45,597 nt of DNA from Phycisphaerae bacterium (GTDB lineage Bacteria; Planctomycetota; Phycisphaerae; Sedimentisphaerales; Anaerobacaceae). The stretch spans positions 1 through 45,597 of the forward strand of contig JADHXR010000049.1 of the NCBI GenBank assembly GCA_016782865.1, in the 5' to 3' direction. The notes beneath the pieces were generated by a model. The model was not told where the DNA came from, did not search any database, and saw only the letters and a list, made by a program, of their open reading frames with translations. The position numbers and the translations under genes were made by a program. Of this stretch, positions 1 to 8,756 are shown piece after piece. How positions within the stretch are numbered: the stretch's first letter is position 1; each line of letters opens with the position of its first letter.

Positions 1-1
1 T

Positions 2-433
2 GATTTTGACCTCAAGGTCGAGGCGTGTGCTGCGTGCCATCCGCGGACGGGCGTCTTCGGTCGCCGGACTATCCTGGGACCGGACGGTGAGTTCGGCATG
101 GCTTCCAAGCACATTGCAGGCACGATCGAAGACAAGGACTGTCTACAGTGCCATGATCACAGCAGACATCAGGACGGCGTTGTGAGCCTGATCGACCCGG
201 ATTCCGGCGGAAAGGAACCCTGGACAGGCTCGCGCACGGACTTCTGTCTGGTCTGCCACGACGGTGAGCCGCCTGAAGGCGTCTCCTTCCCGGATAAATT
301 CAGCGGAACGGGCTTAGACAAGATGATGTTCCTGGGCTCAAAGCTCTCGCAGACTGAAGAAGGTTGCAGTTACTGCCATACGCCCCATGGCTCACCCTTA
401 CCGGCATTGCTGAAGAATTTGCATAGCCACTGA
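2..433 (+). CDS. multihaem c-type cytochrome, 3' end (partial)
   Basis: The reading frame is open from base 2, so the gene starts before the window and only its last 143 residues are present. Four CXXCH haem-binding motifs are visible: CAACH at the edge, then CLQCH, CLVCH and CSYCH. The last is followed by TPHGSPLPALL, a form common in doubled-CXXCH (cytochrome c3/c7-like) exported proteins. An internal Met at 98 is not the real start, because the CAACH motif lies upstream of it in the same frame. The product should be a periplasmic or surface electron carrier or reductase subunit. Partner and substrate cannot be told from this fragment. The octahaem cytochrome at 21401-22759 lies 21 kb away on the other strand, so no operon link is implied. 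Confidence 0.85.
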   Translation, partial: DFDLKVEACAACHPRTGVFGRRTILGPDGEFGMASKHIAGTIEDKDCLQCHDHSRHQDGVVSLIDPDSGGKEPWTGSRTDFCLVCHDGEPPEGVSFPDKFSGTGLDKMMFLGSKLSQTEEGCSYCHTPHGSPLPALLKNLHSH

Positions 434-700
434 AGTATAACATGCGAAACAAGTGCGATGCCGGCGGCGCCGTCTGAGCAAGATCAATCACTGCGGGTGA
501 GGATCGCGGAAGGCGCAGGTGCTATTAGCCGAATTCGCCGAGCATTGGGCCAACCTCACTTGACAAGTTGGCCAAGATAGGAGGGGTTACGGCTGAGATT
601 GCCCGGCTCGCCGCAATATGAGCGTCTGACCTGTAACCTCATGAGCAATGCGCGGCCTGAAGGAGCCCCCCCCTTTGCTACGTCTGCCAAATTCACAACC
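434..700. other. intergenic, no gene recognised
   Basis: This stretch follows the cytochrome stop and precedes the 3' end of the convergent small lipoprotein gene. Short frames exist on both strands but none has a ribosome binding site or recognisable protein. A run of eight C lies at about 666-673, just beyond the stop of the lipoprotein gene; if it were miscounted it could hide a longer lipoprotein frame. Confidence 0.5.
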
Positions 701-916
701 TCACGGCGCCGGACGAAACGTCGGTGCTTGTGTGGTCGGCGGGAAACCTGCCAGACCCTGTCGAAGTTCTTGCTGGCACACATTGCCCATTCTGCGGTGC
801 TCCGCCTTGATGTCAGCCACGACTGGATCACTGCACCCTGACATCGTCAGAGCCAGGAATATCCCCGCTATGAATACCAACACTCTTCCAACTACCGAAC
901 CATACATTCTTTTCAT
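701..916 (-). CDS. small putative lipoprotein (71 aa)
   Basis: The start at 916 is chosen because a GGGAGAG ribosome binding site sits six bases upstream and the protein then begins with a clean lipoprotein signal: MKRMYG, a hydrophobic run VLVFIAGIFLALTM and the lipobox MSGC. The mature part, SDPVVADIKAEHRRMG onward, is about 44 residues, hydrophilic, and matches no family I recognise. The product is expected to be anchored to a membrane by an acylated cysteine. The frame ends in a proline-rich tail (PPTTQAPTFRPAP) not far from a run of eight C, so a natural or sequencing frameshift shortening the protein is possible. No neighbour on this strand suggests a role. Confidence 0.55.
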   Translation of the reverse strand: MKRMYGSVVGRVLVFIAGIFLALTMSGCSDPVVADIKAEHRRMGNVCQQELRQGLAGFPPTTQAPTFRPAP

Positions 917-1134
917 CAGTCTCTCCCATATCAAATGCCGTGATATTGCCGGTCTCCAGCAGGCAACGAGCCTGAGCGGTACAGCCTTTGCGCACTCTTC
1001 AATGCCTTGGCCACTACCGTACACATCCCTCTCGTCTCTGGCGGGTACGCCCTGCATCCGCAGAGCTTATCTATCCCCCCACAGCTATGCTACTATTATA
1101 TCCGCTTGATCAGAAAAGTCAAGGAGAAAGTGAC

Positions 1135-1359
1135 ATGAGTCCTGGACGTCTCTGGCAGGGCTTCTTAGTTGAAGGTTTCATGAAGCATCCCGTCTGGCTG
1201 ACAGCCGAAAACACACACCGGATATGCATAACTCTTTATAACACAAGCAGATGTAAGAGAATCGCCGAAGCATATCACGAAAGGAGAACTGTCATCTGCC
1301 TGGGTCTTTTTTTTGAGAAAAACGGGGAAATTCTTGCTTTTCTCGCAGATGTGTGGTAA
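1135..1359 (+). CDS. possible small protein (74 aa)
   Basis: An ATG at 1135 is preceded by AAGGAG at near-ideal spacing and opens a 74-codon frame (MSPGRLWQGFLVEGF...) that runs to a TAA just upstream of the prepilin-like gene. There is no signal peptide, membrane segment or known motif. The ribosome binding site is the only positive evidence. It could be a chance frame or a decayed gene. Confidence 0.2.
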   Translation: MSPGRLWQGFLVEGFMKHPVWLTAENTHRICITLYNTSRCKRIAEAYHERRTVICLGLFFEKNGEILAFLADVW

Positions 1360-1437
1360 GGTAGATCTTAGCAAATTGGGGAAACGTTGTGGAATTGCTG
1401 TTTCAGGAACTTGGGTGGGACTTTGAAAGGTTGATCG

Positions 1438-2250
1438 ATGGTTGACTACAGACGGGAGGACACGGAGCATGTCAGGAGGGGATTCACGCTGATCGAACTG
1501 CTGGTGGTGATCGCCATCATTGCGGTATTGCTGGCGATCCTGATGCCAGCTATGTCAAAAATCAAGGAGGTAGCGCGCGAAACGGCCTGCAAATCGAATT
1601 TGAAGAACGTGGGATTGGCCGTGCAAATGTACCTTGACGACTTCGATCGCAAGATTCCCGATACGCAGAGTTCTAACCAGCATCAGTGGTTCGAGAGCAA
1701 CGGCGTTACTTATCGAAGACCCGGTTCCAGCGGTACTTATTGGGGTATTTTTTACAGAGACTACATTAAAGACCAGACGAAGGTATTCGGCTGTCCGAGC
1801 TTTCAAAGTGCTACTAATACCAGGCTGATATATACTTATAGTGGAAACTCTAAGGCCTCCGACTCTTCTTATATAATTAAGCATGCAGCGTTCGGTCTGA
1901 ATCATCACGAGAGAGCCAGAGGCCGCAATACTGAGACTATATACCGCCCTTCAGAATTCATTTACTGTCTCGACCATGCCGAACCGAGACCGGATGGCGG
2001 CACCAGCGATTGTCTTCACAACAATAACAACCCTGGCTCTATGAATCTAACCAGCTATCGATCAGGAGGCAGTCGTTCGTACAGTTATCGGCAAATCTTC
2101 CGACACAATGTCAGACGCTCGGATCCATTTGAGACAGGCGGAAGAACCAATGTTCTGTGGGTCGACGGCCACGTAAGTCCTATCGAAGAAACGACCGGAG
2201 ACAATATTCCGCTAAGCTATTATACCGGTGATAAGGAAGACCGACTCTGA
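1438..2250 (+). CDS. prepilin-like protein with H-X9-DG-type C-terminus
   Basis: This is a 270-residue type II secretion/prepilin-like protein of the kind expanded in Planctomycetota. Residues 15-37 carry the [17 protein letters not shown] leader, processed by prepilin peptidase after the Gly with methylation of the new N-terminal Phe. It continues as the hydrophobic assembly helix ([12 protein letters not shown]) and the usual [18 protein letters not shown] segment. The C-terminal region contains [10 protein letters not shown]...NVLWVDGHV, matching the H-X9-DG processing-associated domain. GAAAGG about seven bases before the ATG supports the start. Such pseudopilins are thought to form short fibres or cell-surface structures; the partner is unknown because no secretion genes lie nearby. 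A decayed relative lies at 23478-23656. Confidence 0.9.
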   Translation: MVDYRREDTEHVRRGFTLIELLVVIAIIAVLLAILMPAMSKIKEVARETACKSNLKNVGLAVQMYLDDFDRKIPDTQSSNQHQWFESNGVTYRRPGSSGTYWGIFYRDYIKDQTKVFGCPSFQSATNTRLIYTYSGNSKASDSSYIIKHAAFGLNHHERARGRNTETIYRPSEFIYCLDHAEPRPDGGTSDCLHNNNNPGSMNLTSYRSGGSRSYSYRQIFRHNVRRSDPFETGGRTNVLWVDGHVSPIEETTGDNIPLSYYTGDKEDRL

Positions 2251-2398
2251 TCTAACAGCATCGGCAACCAAGTTGCAGGCTAGGAAATCGCTTTCGTCGA
2301 GTTATGGCCTGGGTTTGGGTGGAATTTCTCAAATGCCATGTGGATTCCGGTTTTGCGGTGCCCGAGCTTAATGTGCGCCAAAAAGGTGATTTTCTCAT

Positions 2399-2426
2399 TT
2401 CACAGATTCCCCTTGTCTATTATAAT
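2399..2426 (+). promoter_or_regulatory. sigma70-type promoter for the GDPD operon
   Basis: TTCACA (2399-2404), a 16-base spacer and a perfect TATAAT (2421-2426) lie about 90 bases before the lipoprotein start codon at 2524. The position argues against the upstream ATG at 2338 being the real start of that gene. Confidence 0.55.
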
Positions 2427-2523
2427 CGCACAGCCACTGTTTGGTCTGGCGCGCTGTGAGCGGAACTGTCTGCTCGGAACCTTGGGAATTGTTGTTCACC
2501 TTATATTGGATGAGATGCCACAA

Positions 2524-3357
2524 ATGAAACACACTATCGTCTACGGAATCTTCTGTCTGTTTGTTGTTGCCATTTCGGGCTGCACCAAGTCTCTGGAAAT
2601 CATCGCACACCGCGGTGCATCGTACCTGGCGCCGGAGAACACCATGGCCTCGGTCACGCTTGGCTGGGAAAAAGGTGCCGACGTGGAGGTCGACGTATAC
2701 CTGTCGGCAGACAATCGCATCGTTGTGATCCATGATTCAACAACAAAACGCACGGGCGGCACGGAACTGAAGATCGAGGAGGCCACATCCGGCGAGCTGC
2801 GCAAACTTGACGTGGGAAGCTTCAAGGCGGAAGAATTCGCCGGAGAGCAAGTCCCTTTCCTGGCGGACATCATCGAGACAATCCCTCCCAGGCGAAAACT
2901 CTACATTGAAATAAAATGCGGAGAGGAGATCTTGCCCTTTCTGCAAAGGCTCATCGTTGACAGCGGCAAAATGTCGCAGATCGTCATTATCGGATTCGAC
3001 CTCGACACAGTGGCAACATCCAAGAAACTCATTGACGTCCCCACGTATTGGCTCAAAGGAACCGCCAAAGACGAGGAAACCGAAGAATGGATCCCGCACG
3101 ATCCACAACTGATTCAAATAGCCGCAGATAACGGTCTCGACGGCATGGATGTCCATTACGCCGGCGTAACAAAGCAGTTCGCCGATTCAGCCAGGTCTTC
3201 AGGACAGAAGCTCTACGTTTGGACCGTGGATGATCCTGCCGAGGCGGCACGGCTGGCAAACCTCGGAGTGGCTGGCATAACCACCAATCGCCCCGGCTGG
3301 CTCCGAGAGCAGTTGAAGAATCCTACATCTATCCGGGCCGAAACGACCGGTGAGTAA
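2524..3357 (+). CDS. glycerophosphodiester phosphodiesterase, lipoprotein
   Basis: The protein hydrolyses glycerophosphodiesters to a glycerol phosphate and an alcohol. From the ATG at 2524 it has 277 residues. Residues 1-20 are a lipoprotein signal ending in the lipobox ISGC, so it is probably anchored and faces the periplasm. The GDPD barrel follows: AHRGASYLAPENT (His29, Arg30), Glu55 and Asp57 in EVDVYL, and His70 in VVIHD, the family metal and catalytic residues. Later strands EIKCGEE and DGMDVHY also fit. An in-frame ATG at 2515 is an alternative; the ATG at 2338 lies upstream of the promoter. It heads a run with a symporter and a glycerol-1-phosphate dehydrogenase, suggesting that the released glycerol phosphate or head group is used downstream. 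Confidence 0.88.
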   Translation: MKHTIVYGIFCLFVVAISGCTKSLEIIAHRGASYLAPENTMASVTLGWEKGADVEVDVYLSADNRIVVIHDSTTKRTGGTELKIEEATSGELRKLDVGSFKAEEFAGEQVPFLADIIETIPPRRKLYIEIKCGEEILPFLQRLIVDSGKMSQIVIIGFDLDTVATSKKLIDVPTYWLKGTAKDEETEEWIPHDPQLIQIAADNGLDGMDVHYAGVTKQFADSARSSGQKLYVWTVDDPAEAARLANLGVAGITTNRPGWLREQLKNPTSIRAETTGE

Positions 3358-3395
3358 GTGACTTTTGAAATCCTTGCACCAGGGAGAAATAGCAG

Positions 3396-3620
3396 ATGAA
3401 TATGCTGCGAGTTTGGCCGATTGTCTGTGAGTTCGGCGTCGGCGCACTGCTGTGCCTGGTCGGAATCTGGTGCGGACTGCACGGAGGGTACCTTAACCTG
3501 AAAATCGCCGAAGACCGCAGGCTCCTGGTGATACTCGTGGCCGGCTATCTGTTCATGCTGGCGATAGTATGTGTCTTTACGTTCCTGGCGCCCGGTTGGG
3601 CAAGCGGAGAGCCATTATGA
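3396..3620 (+). CDS. small two-TM protein, probable symporter accessory subunit
   Basis: The 74-residue product has two hydrophobic helices, about residues 8-28 and 43-65, separated by a short charged loop (IAEDRRLL). GGGAGA precedes the ATG. Its stop codon overlaps the start of the symporter by four bases (ATGA at 3617-3620), so the two are probably translationally coupled. Small two-TM proteins encoded directly before sodium/solute symporters occur in several SSS subfamilies and are thought to help assembly or stability. I do not recognise a named family here, so the accessory role is inferred from position and topology. Confidence 0.6.
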   Translation: MNMLRVWPIVCEFGVGALLCLVGIWCGLHGGYLNLKIAEDRRLLVILVAGYLFMLAIVCVFTFLAPGWASGEPL

Positions 3621-5455
3621 TTGCCCAAGCCATTGGCGGAAATCTCGACTACGCGGTCATGCTGGGCTATTTTGTCGTTGTGCTGGGATTCGGTCTGTAT
3701 TTCGGGCGGTACACGAGCACCACGAAAGATTTCTTTTTCGGCGGGCAGAGGTTTTCATGGTGGCTGATCGCGTTTTCCTGCATCGCCACGGTCGTCGGCA
3801 GCTACAGTTTCATCAAGTACAGTGCCGCCGGATTCAAGTACGGCATCTGCAGCACGCAATCCTACCTTAACGATTGGTTCTGGATGCCAATCCTCGTGCT
3901 GGTCTGGATACCGATTATATACTACAGGAAGATCCAGTCGGTTCCCGAGTATTTGGAGATTCGCTTCGATAAGAAGACACGCATCGCCGCAACCCTCATC
4001 ATTCTCTTCTACATCGTAGGATACATCGGCATCAACCTCATCACGTTAGGCAGGACTCTGCACACGCTGCTCGGCTGGGAAGTGATGACCGGGGCAATCG
4101 TCACAGCAGTAGCGGTGGCCCTGTATGTCTACATCGGCGGGCAAACGGCGGTTATTATGACCGACCTTCTCCAGGGGATGATTTTGCTGATTGTCGGACT
4201 GGGCCTGTTCGCCGGTGCCATTTACCACTTTGGCGGCTTTGGCGAATTCTGGGCACTGCTCCCGGTTGAGCACAAATATGCCTTTTCGGATTTCAACGCA
4301 CCGCCCGAGTTCAGCTTCATTGGCATTTACGCCCAGGACGGGCTGGCCAATACCGGCGCGCTGATGCTCATGCACCAGGGCTTCATCATGCGGTTTCTAT
4401 CGCTCAAGAGCGTCAAAGATTCACGCCGAATGGTGGTCTGCTGGATACTTGTTCTGGCACCGCTGGCTGCGATAGCCACCAGTTGCGGTGGATGGATCGC
4501 CAGGGCGCTGGTCAACAATGGAGAGCTGGAAACGACCCCGGCCGATTCCTTTGTCAAAGCCGCCAATTTCCTGTGTGCTCCGGGAGTTTTCGGTTTTGTG
4601 CTCGCCGCCCTGACCGCGGCGCTGATGAGCACCGCCGACTCGCTCATAAATGCCGTGAGCGCAATATTCGTCAACGACATCTGGAGACCATACATCAAGC
4701 CACAGAGCAGCGACAAACACTATCTGCGGGTAGCACGAATATCAAGTCTGGTTGCGGCCGGCCTCGGTCTGGCGCTGGTTCCCATATTTATGAAACATAA
4801 GACTATTTACGGTGCCCACGCCAATTTCACGGCGGCCGTAACACCGCCTGTTCTGGTGGCGATTTTCTTGGGGATTACCTGGAAACGCTATACGCCCACA
4901 GCCGCCTTTGTGACTATCGTCGGAGGAACGGTCCTGATAGGTCTGTCTTTTAAATGGCCCGATGTGCTGGTGGGCCCATTTGACTTCGGGATGGGCCCCG
5001 ACAGCTACAAGTTCATGCGGGCACTCTTCGGCCTCTTAGCTGCCGGTACACTGGGTGTCTGCGTAACCTGGTTCACTAAACCTAGAGCCGAGGCGGAATT
5101 GAAAGGTCTCGTTGCCGGGACCCAGAATGACGCCATGCGTCAGTTCAAAGGAGGCGAGCCCAACCGACGACCCGGCTCAAAAGTGCGACTGCTAACTAAG
5201 CTGGACCGGAGCCTCTCAGGGGAAAACCTGGTCATCCTACCCCAATCGGCAATGGATGAAATGGCTGCCGAACCGGGCGACTTGCTATACGCCAGCCATA
5301 CCCGCTGGTGGTATGGAGGTCTTCGCTCGGTGCATGTAAAGGCCGGCTCGCCCGGCGACGCAGAAGACTCCGGATCGATGCGAATCAGCCCCCAAGACGC
5401 CGCAACGGCGCACTTTACCGAAGGACAAGAAGTGGTAGTCGAAAAAATCATGTGA
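3617..5455 (+). CDS. sodium:solute symporter (SSS family) with C-terminal soluble domain
   Basis: This 612-residue protein is an SSS-type secondary transporter taking up a small solute with Na+. Start at 3617 is set by GGAGAG seven bases upstream and by overlap with the preceding gene. The N-terminus (LGYFVVVLGFGLYFGRYTSTTKDFFFGG) is the usual first-helix region, and STADSLINAVSAIFVNDIWRP near residues 335-360 is the conserved Na+-site helix. About 13 membrane segments end near residue 480. The last 120 or so residues are hydrophilic (RLLTKLDRSLSGENLVILP, WWYGGLRSVHVKAG), an extension not found in standard family members and probably a cytoplasmic domain. The substrate is unknown; the neighbours point to a glycerol, glycerol phosphate or other phosphodiester breakdown product. 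Confidence 0.88.
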   Translation: MIAQAIGGNLDYAVMLGYFVVVLGFGLYFGRYTSTTKDFFFGGQRFSWWLIAFSCIATVVGSYSFIKYSAAGFKYGICSTQSYLNDWFWMPILVLVWIPIIYYRKIQSVPEYLEIRFDKKTRIAATLIILFYIVGYIGINLITLGRTLHTLLGWEVMTGAIVTAVAVALYVYIGGQTAVIMTDLLQGMILLIVGLGLFAGAIYHFGGFGEFWALLPVEHKYAFSDFNAPPEFSFIGIYAQDGLANTGALMLMHQGFIMRFLSLKSVKDSRRMVVCWILVLAPLAAIATSCGGWIARALVNNGELETTPADSFVKAANFLCAPGVFGFVLAALTAALMSTADSLINAVSAIFVNDIWRPYIKPQSSDKHYLRVARISSLVAAGLGLALVPIFMKHKTIYGAHANFTAAVTPPVLVAIFLGITWKRYTPTAAFVTIVGGTVLIGLSFKWPDVLVGPFDFGMGPDSYKFMRALFGLLAAGTLGVCVTWFTKPRAEAELKGLVAGTQNDAMRQFKGGEPNRRPGSKVRLLTKLDRSLSGENLVILPQSAMDEMAAEPGDLLYASHTRWWYGGLRSVHVKAGSPGDAEDSGSMRISPQDAATAHFTEGQEVVVEKIM

Positions 5456-5471
5456 GTCCAGGACAGGTCAA

Positions 5472-6788
5472 TTGAAACCCAAAGAACTACTCGGCACAAC
5501 CTTTACTTGCGAATGCGGACGCAGCCACACAATCCCGATTAAGCGCCTCGTCTACGCAGAAGACGTGCTTGAGCGTTTGCCCAAAGTGTTAGGCTCCTTA
5601 GTTGACGGACGCAGCATTGTTCTGGTTGCCGACCGGCGGACATGGGACATCGCCGGCCGCAGCGCCAAAGAAGCCCTCGAACAAACAGGTTGGTCCACGC
5701 GCCACATCATTGTCCCCGACGCAGGCGGCAGTAGCCCCGTTTGCGACGACACCACTCATGACTGGCTCAACGAACGGTTGCCCAATGCCGACATCGCCCT
5801 CGCGGTAGGTTCCGGCGTCATCAACGATTTGACCAAATGGTCGGCGTTCGAACGCGATCTGCCCTACGCCGCTCTCGCGACCGCCGCCACCATGAACGGT
5901 TTCACCGCCGCCAATGTTGCGCCGGCGGTAGAAGGCGTAAAGACCTTGATCGGCGCCCGGCCGCCCCTGGCGGTCTTTGCCATCCCGTCAGTGATCGTCG
6001 CTGCGCCCTTCGAACTGACTGCATCAGGCCTTGGTGATACAATTGCCAAACCTGTGAGCACTGCCGACTGGCTTCTTAACCACATCTTCTGCGACGAATA
6101 CTTCTGCCGTTACTGCAGCGAGATGATCAATGAGTTAGAACCCTGCTATCTCGACCGGCCCGAGGAAATCAAGAACCGCAAACCCGCCGCGATCGAGGCT
6201 TTATTTGATGCCCTGCTGTACTCCGGGATAGCCATGACTATAGTGGGGACCTCGGCCCCTGCTTCCGGCGGTGAACATCTGCTCAGTCACACTCTCGACA
6301 TGATGTCGGTCGTTGATGGCATCGGCCACGACCTTCACGGCCGGCAAGTCGGTCTTGGCGCCATATTTGCCTCGGCCCTCTACGATCACATCTTCCGGAT
6401 CGAGAGCCCCAAAGCTCACCCCTTGTTCTCTGACATTGATGAGTCCTTTTGGGCCAGCCTCGCCGAGAATGTTCGTGAACAATACGAACAGAAGAAACCC
6501 GCGCTGCGGATTATCCGCGAGAAGCTCCGGAATGGCGACACTTGGCGGGCGTTTCGCGATGCCGCCAGACAACAGGTCCGCTGCCCCCGCGAGATCAAGA
6601 AGTGCCTTAAGACCGCCGGTGCCGCCCACACATTTGCGGACATCGGATGCTCCCGTGAGCGCCTGCTCGCTGCGGCCCTGCACATGCACGAAATTCGCAA
6701 ACGCCCCACAATTGTTGATCTCGCATGGATGGTTGGCATTCTCCCCGATGCCGCGGGCCAAATCATAGACACGTGGCTCACAGGCTGA
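5472..6788 (+). CDS. sn-glycerol-1-phosphate dehydrogenase-like (AraM/EgsA type)
   Basis: This 438-residue protein belongs to the iron-containing alcohol dehydrogenase/dehydroquinate synthase-like fold and most resembles AraM/EgsA G1P dehydrogenases, which interconvert dihydroxyacetone phosphate and sn-glycerol-1-phosphate with NAD(P)H. Visible features are the nucleotide-binding VGSGVINDLTKW (about 113-124), TAATMNGFTAANVAP, and likely metal ligands Asp189 (SGLGDTIAK), His269 (SGGEHLLSHTLD) and His289 (DLHGRQVGLG). The start is TTG at 5472, 16 bases after the symporter stop, behind a GGACAGG sequence. The N-terminal CECGRSH could hold a metal but is not a recognised motif. Being third in an operon with a phosphodiesterase and a symporter suggests a catabolic use for G1P, an inference. 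Confidence 0.82.
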   Translation: MKPKELLGTTFTCECGRSHTIPIKRLVYAEDVLERLPKVLGSLVDGRSIVLVADRRTWDIAGRSAKEALEQTGWSTRHIIVPDAGGSSPVCDDTTHDWLNERLPNADIALAVGSGVINDLTKWSAFERDLPYAALATAATMNGFTAANVAPAVEGVKTLIGARPPLAVFAIPSVIVAAPFELTASGLGDTIAKPVSTADWLLNHIFCDEYFCRYCSEMINELEPCYLDRPEEIKNRKPAAIEALFDALLYSGIAMTIVGTSAPASGGEHLLSHTLDMMSVVDGIGHDLHGRQVGLGAIFASALYDHIFRIESPKAHPLFSDIDESFWASLAENVREQYEQKKPALRIIREKLRNGDTWRAFRDAARQQVRCPREIKKCLKTAGAAHTFADIGCSRERLLAAALHMHEIRKRPTIVDLAWMVGILPDAAGQIIDTWLTG

Positions 6789-6840
6789 TCTACCTGCTGT
6801 GCCGCTTAGCCTCATTATGTGTCGGTCTCCTGGAGCTCAG

Positions 6841-7212
6841 TTATTCGATGCGCGTCGGGCGCATCCGTTCTCCAAACTTCTTGTAGTGCATCAGCGCACT
6901 CTCACGATCGTCGAAGTCCTTCTCGGTAAACAGCAGCGTCGTCTTGCCGATCAGTATCTCGTCTTCTTCGGATAGAGGAGTTCGCTCGGTTATCTTGTGT
7001 CTGTTGATAAACACACCATGCCTGCTGTCCATATCCTCGGCATCGTATTTATTTGTGCCCTCGTTGAACCATATTCGCAGATGCTTGCGCGAAACCAAGT
7101 CGTCGAGTATCTGCATTGGAAGGGCCTCGCCTCTGCCGATCACGCTCGTTCGTCTGCCGAGCGGCAAATACTCACCTTTCTGCTCTCCGGATGTTACGAT
7201 AATAGAAGCCAT
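6841..7212 (-). CDS. FHA domain protein
   Basis: A single forkhead-associated domain fills this 123-residue protein. The phosphothreonine-binding signatures are visible: GRG at 26-28, SRKH at 41-44 and HGVFIN at 65-70. The protein should bind a phosphorylated partner in the cytoplasm; no kinase or partner is encoded nearby. GAGGAT six bases before the ATG at 7212 supports the start. The tail after residue 98 (DFDDRESALMHYKKFGERMRP) is charged and probably helical. The gene is convergent with the G1P dehydrogenase operon, so it is an independent unit. Confidence 0.85.
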   Translation of the reverse strand: MASIIVTSGEQKGEYLPLGRRTSVIGRGEALPMQILDDLVSRKHLRIWFNEGTNKYDAEDMDSRHGVFINRHKITERTPLSEEDEILIGKTTLLFTEKDFDDRESALMHYKKFGERMRPTRIE

Positions 7213-7582
7213 TCTTAATCCTCGAGTATTTGCAGCCTTGCACCTACCGAATAGAAATTCCGACTCGCGAGATTATACCAGCTCCAGTGAACAAAAACAA
7301 CCCAAAAAGACAAGGAACTCGCCTATGGCTGTCATACCACAGAAGCAATTGTCTCGCTGGCAAGAAGAGAGAAATGCGTGCGGACAAGTTCCTTGCGGCT
7401 CCGGTTTGCCACCAGGACTGGCTCTTGAGGCTGACAGGCAGCTTCATTGCCTGCGCCGGACGAAAGGAAGAAAATCGTTCGCCGACGTGCTCATTAACCG
7501 GATGGAGCGAAATCGGGCCGTTTCGCCGCCGATTTCGTACTGAAGATTCGCCTTGAAGTGGGACGATCTTGGCGTTTTGTGC
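7213..7582. other. intergenic, no gene recognised
   Basis: About 370 bases between the FHA start and the promoter at 7583. A 72-codon plus-strand frame from 7325 and a 67-codon minus-strand frame exist, but neither has a ribosome binding site or a familiar protein. Confidence 0.4.
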
Positions 7583-7611
7583 TTGACTGGGGTCTGTGCA
7601 AATGCTACAAT
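7583..7611 (+). promoter_or_regulatory. strong sigma70-type promoter
   Basis: TTGACT (7583-7588), a 17-base spacer and TACAAT (7606-7611). It points at the outer-membrane protein gene, leaving a leader of roughly 250 bases before the ATG at 7871. The leader has no assigned function. Confidence 0.65.
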
Positions 7612-7870
7612 GATGTCCTGAAGTTAGGGAGGTATCACTACAGGGCGGTAATTTACAAGTGACGATCCAGTAGCATTTTGGCGCTGAAGGTTTTTCGTCT
7701 CAGGCCGTAGTTTTTGAGGCGATTGGCGCCGGTTGAGAAGGTGCGCATTGACCGCATGGACCACTCGGCGAGAAACTCAACGAATGTCCTGCGCAAACGC
7801 AGCAAGGCGTTGGGATTGCGCGGTTGCCGGCGCGCGGGCGATCGAAGAAACGAGAGAAGAGGAAGTGGCT

Positions 7871-8710
7871 ATGAAAAGAGCAGCGACTCCGAAAGATGCC
7901 GAGAGTATGGGGATGATTCGGCTGTTAGGTATTGTAGTGATTATGGTCAGCCTGGGTGGCTCGGCGGCCTTCGCCCTGGACCCCATGGGGCCGCCGCTCG
8001 CCCGCGTGGGTAAAGGTCAATTCAGCATCGGGGCTGACTTCTCGCTCAGCAAGATGGATTTTGAACTGAGCAGCGGCAAATGGGTCACAAGCGGTCCCGG
8101 CTTCGATCCGCCCACAGGTGACCCGGGCGGCAGGACAATCAAGGATTTCGAGACGATCAAGCTCTATGGCAGCGTCGGGTACGGCTTGACCAAGAACTGG
8201 GAGGCGTTTGTGCGCATCGGCGCGGCGAAGGCCGAGTTTGGCGACTCGATATGGGGGGCCGACGGAGAGGACTTCGACAGCAATATTGATTTTGCCATCG
8301 GCGGCGGCGTCAGGGCAACGTTTTTCGAGATACCGGAGCTGAACCTCCAGATAGGCGGATTGTTCCAGGCAAACTGGTCCAACTTCGACGGAAAGCTGGA
8401 TGCGCCGATTTGGCCGGCGCCCGACTTCGTCGAGATCAGTCTCGCAGAAGCTCAAATCGCCATCGGGGCGACCTACACGTGGACCAACCGTGTGCAAGTC
8501 TACGGCGGGCCCTTCGTCTACTACATTCGGGGCGATCTGGAAGACATATTCACGGATTTTGAGTATTCATGGGACATCGACGAGGGGCCAATCTTTGGCG
8601 GCTACCTCGGCGCCCGGCTGCAGGTCGCTCAAGATTTCATTTTCAACATTGAGTACCAGTATTCGGCGGACGCTACCGCGATTGGCGCAGGTCTGGTGTT
8701 ACTATACTGA
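7871..8710 (+). CDS. outer-membrane beta-barrel protein (porin-like)
   Basis: The ATG at 7871 has GAGGAAG upstream and gives 279 residues with a signal peptide (LLGIVVIMVSLGGSAAFA, cleavage before LDP). The frame extends upstream to 7733, but that part has no ribosome binding site or plausible protein. The mature sequence alternates short amphipathic strands with aromatic girdle residues and Gly/Asp turns (GQFSIGADFSL, KLYGSVGYGL, VQVYGGPFVYYIRG, FIFNIEYQYSA). It ends in GLVLLY, an aromatic-terminated final strand as expected for BAM-inserted barrels. I count about 10-12 strands. No specific family is recognised; it may be a pore or a structural protein. It is preceded by a good promoter and followed by a stem-loop, so it is probably monocistronic. 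Confidence 0.75.
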   Translation: MKRAATPKDAESMGMIRLLGIVVIMVSLGGSAAFALDPMGPPLARVGKGQFSIGADFSLSKMDFELSSGKWVTSGPGFDPPTGDPGGRTIKDFETIKLYGSVGYGLTKNWEAFVRIGAAKAEFGDSIWGADGEDFDSNIDFAIGGGVRATFFEIPELNLQIGGLFQANWSNFDGKLDAPIWPAPDFVEISLAEAQIAIGATYTWTNRVQVYGGPFVYYIRGDLEDIFTDFEYSWDIDEGPIFGGYLGARLQVAQDFIFNIEYQYSADATAIGAGLVLLY

Positions 8711-8727
8711 GACAGCAGATTGTATCA

Positions 8728-8756
8728 GGCACGGTCCGGGCTGTCGTGACCGTGCC
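8728..8756 (+). terminator. stem-loop after the outer-membrane protein gene
   Basis: GGCACGGTC (8728-8736) pairs perfectly with GACCGTGCC (8748-8756) across an 11-base loop, 18 bases after the stop codon. No T-tract follows, so it may be an RNA-stabilising hairpin rather than an intrinsic terminator. Confidence 0.4.

Noticed and set aside
2338..2523. Longer N-terminus for the glycerophosphodiesterase
   Set aside because: It would start upstream of the promoter and bury the lipoprotein signal 60 residues inside the protein.
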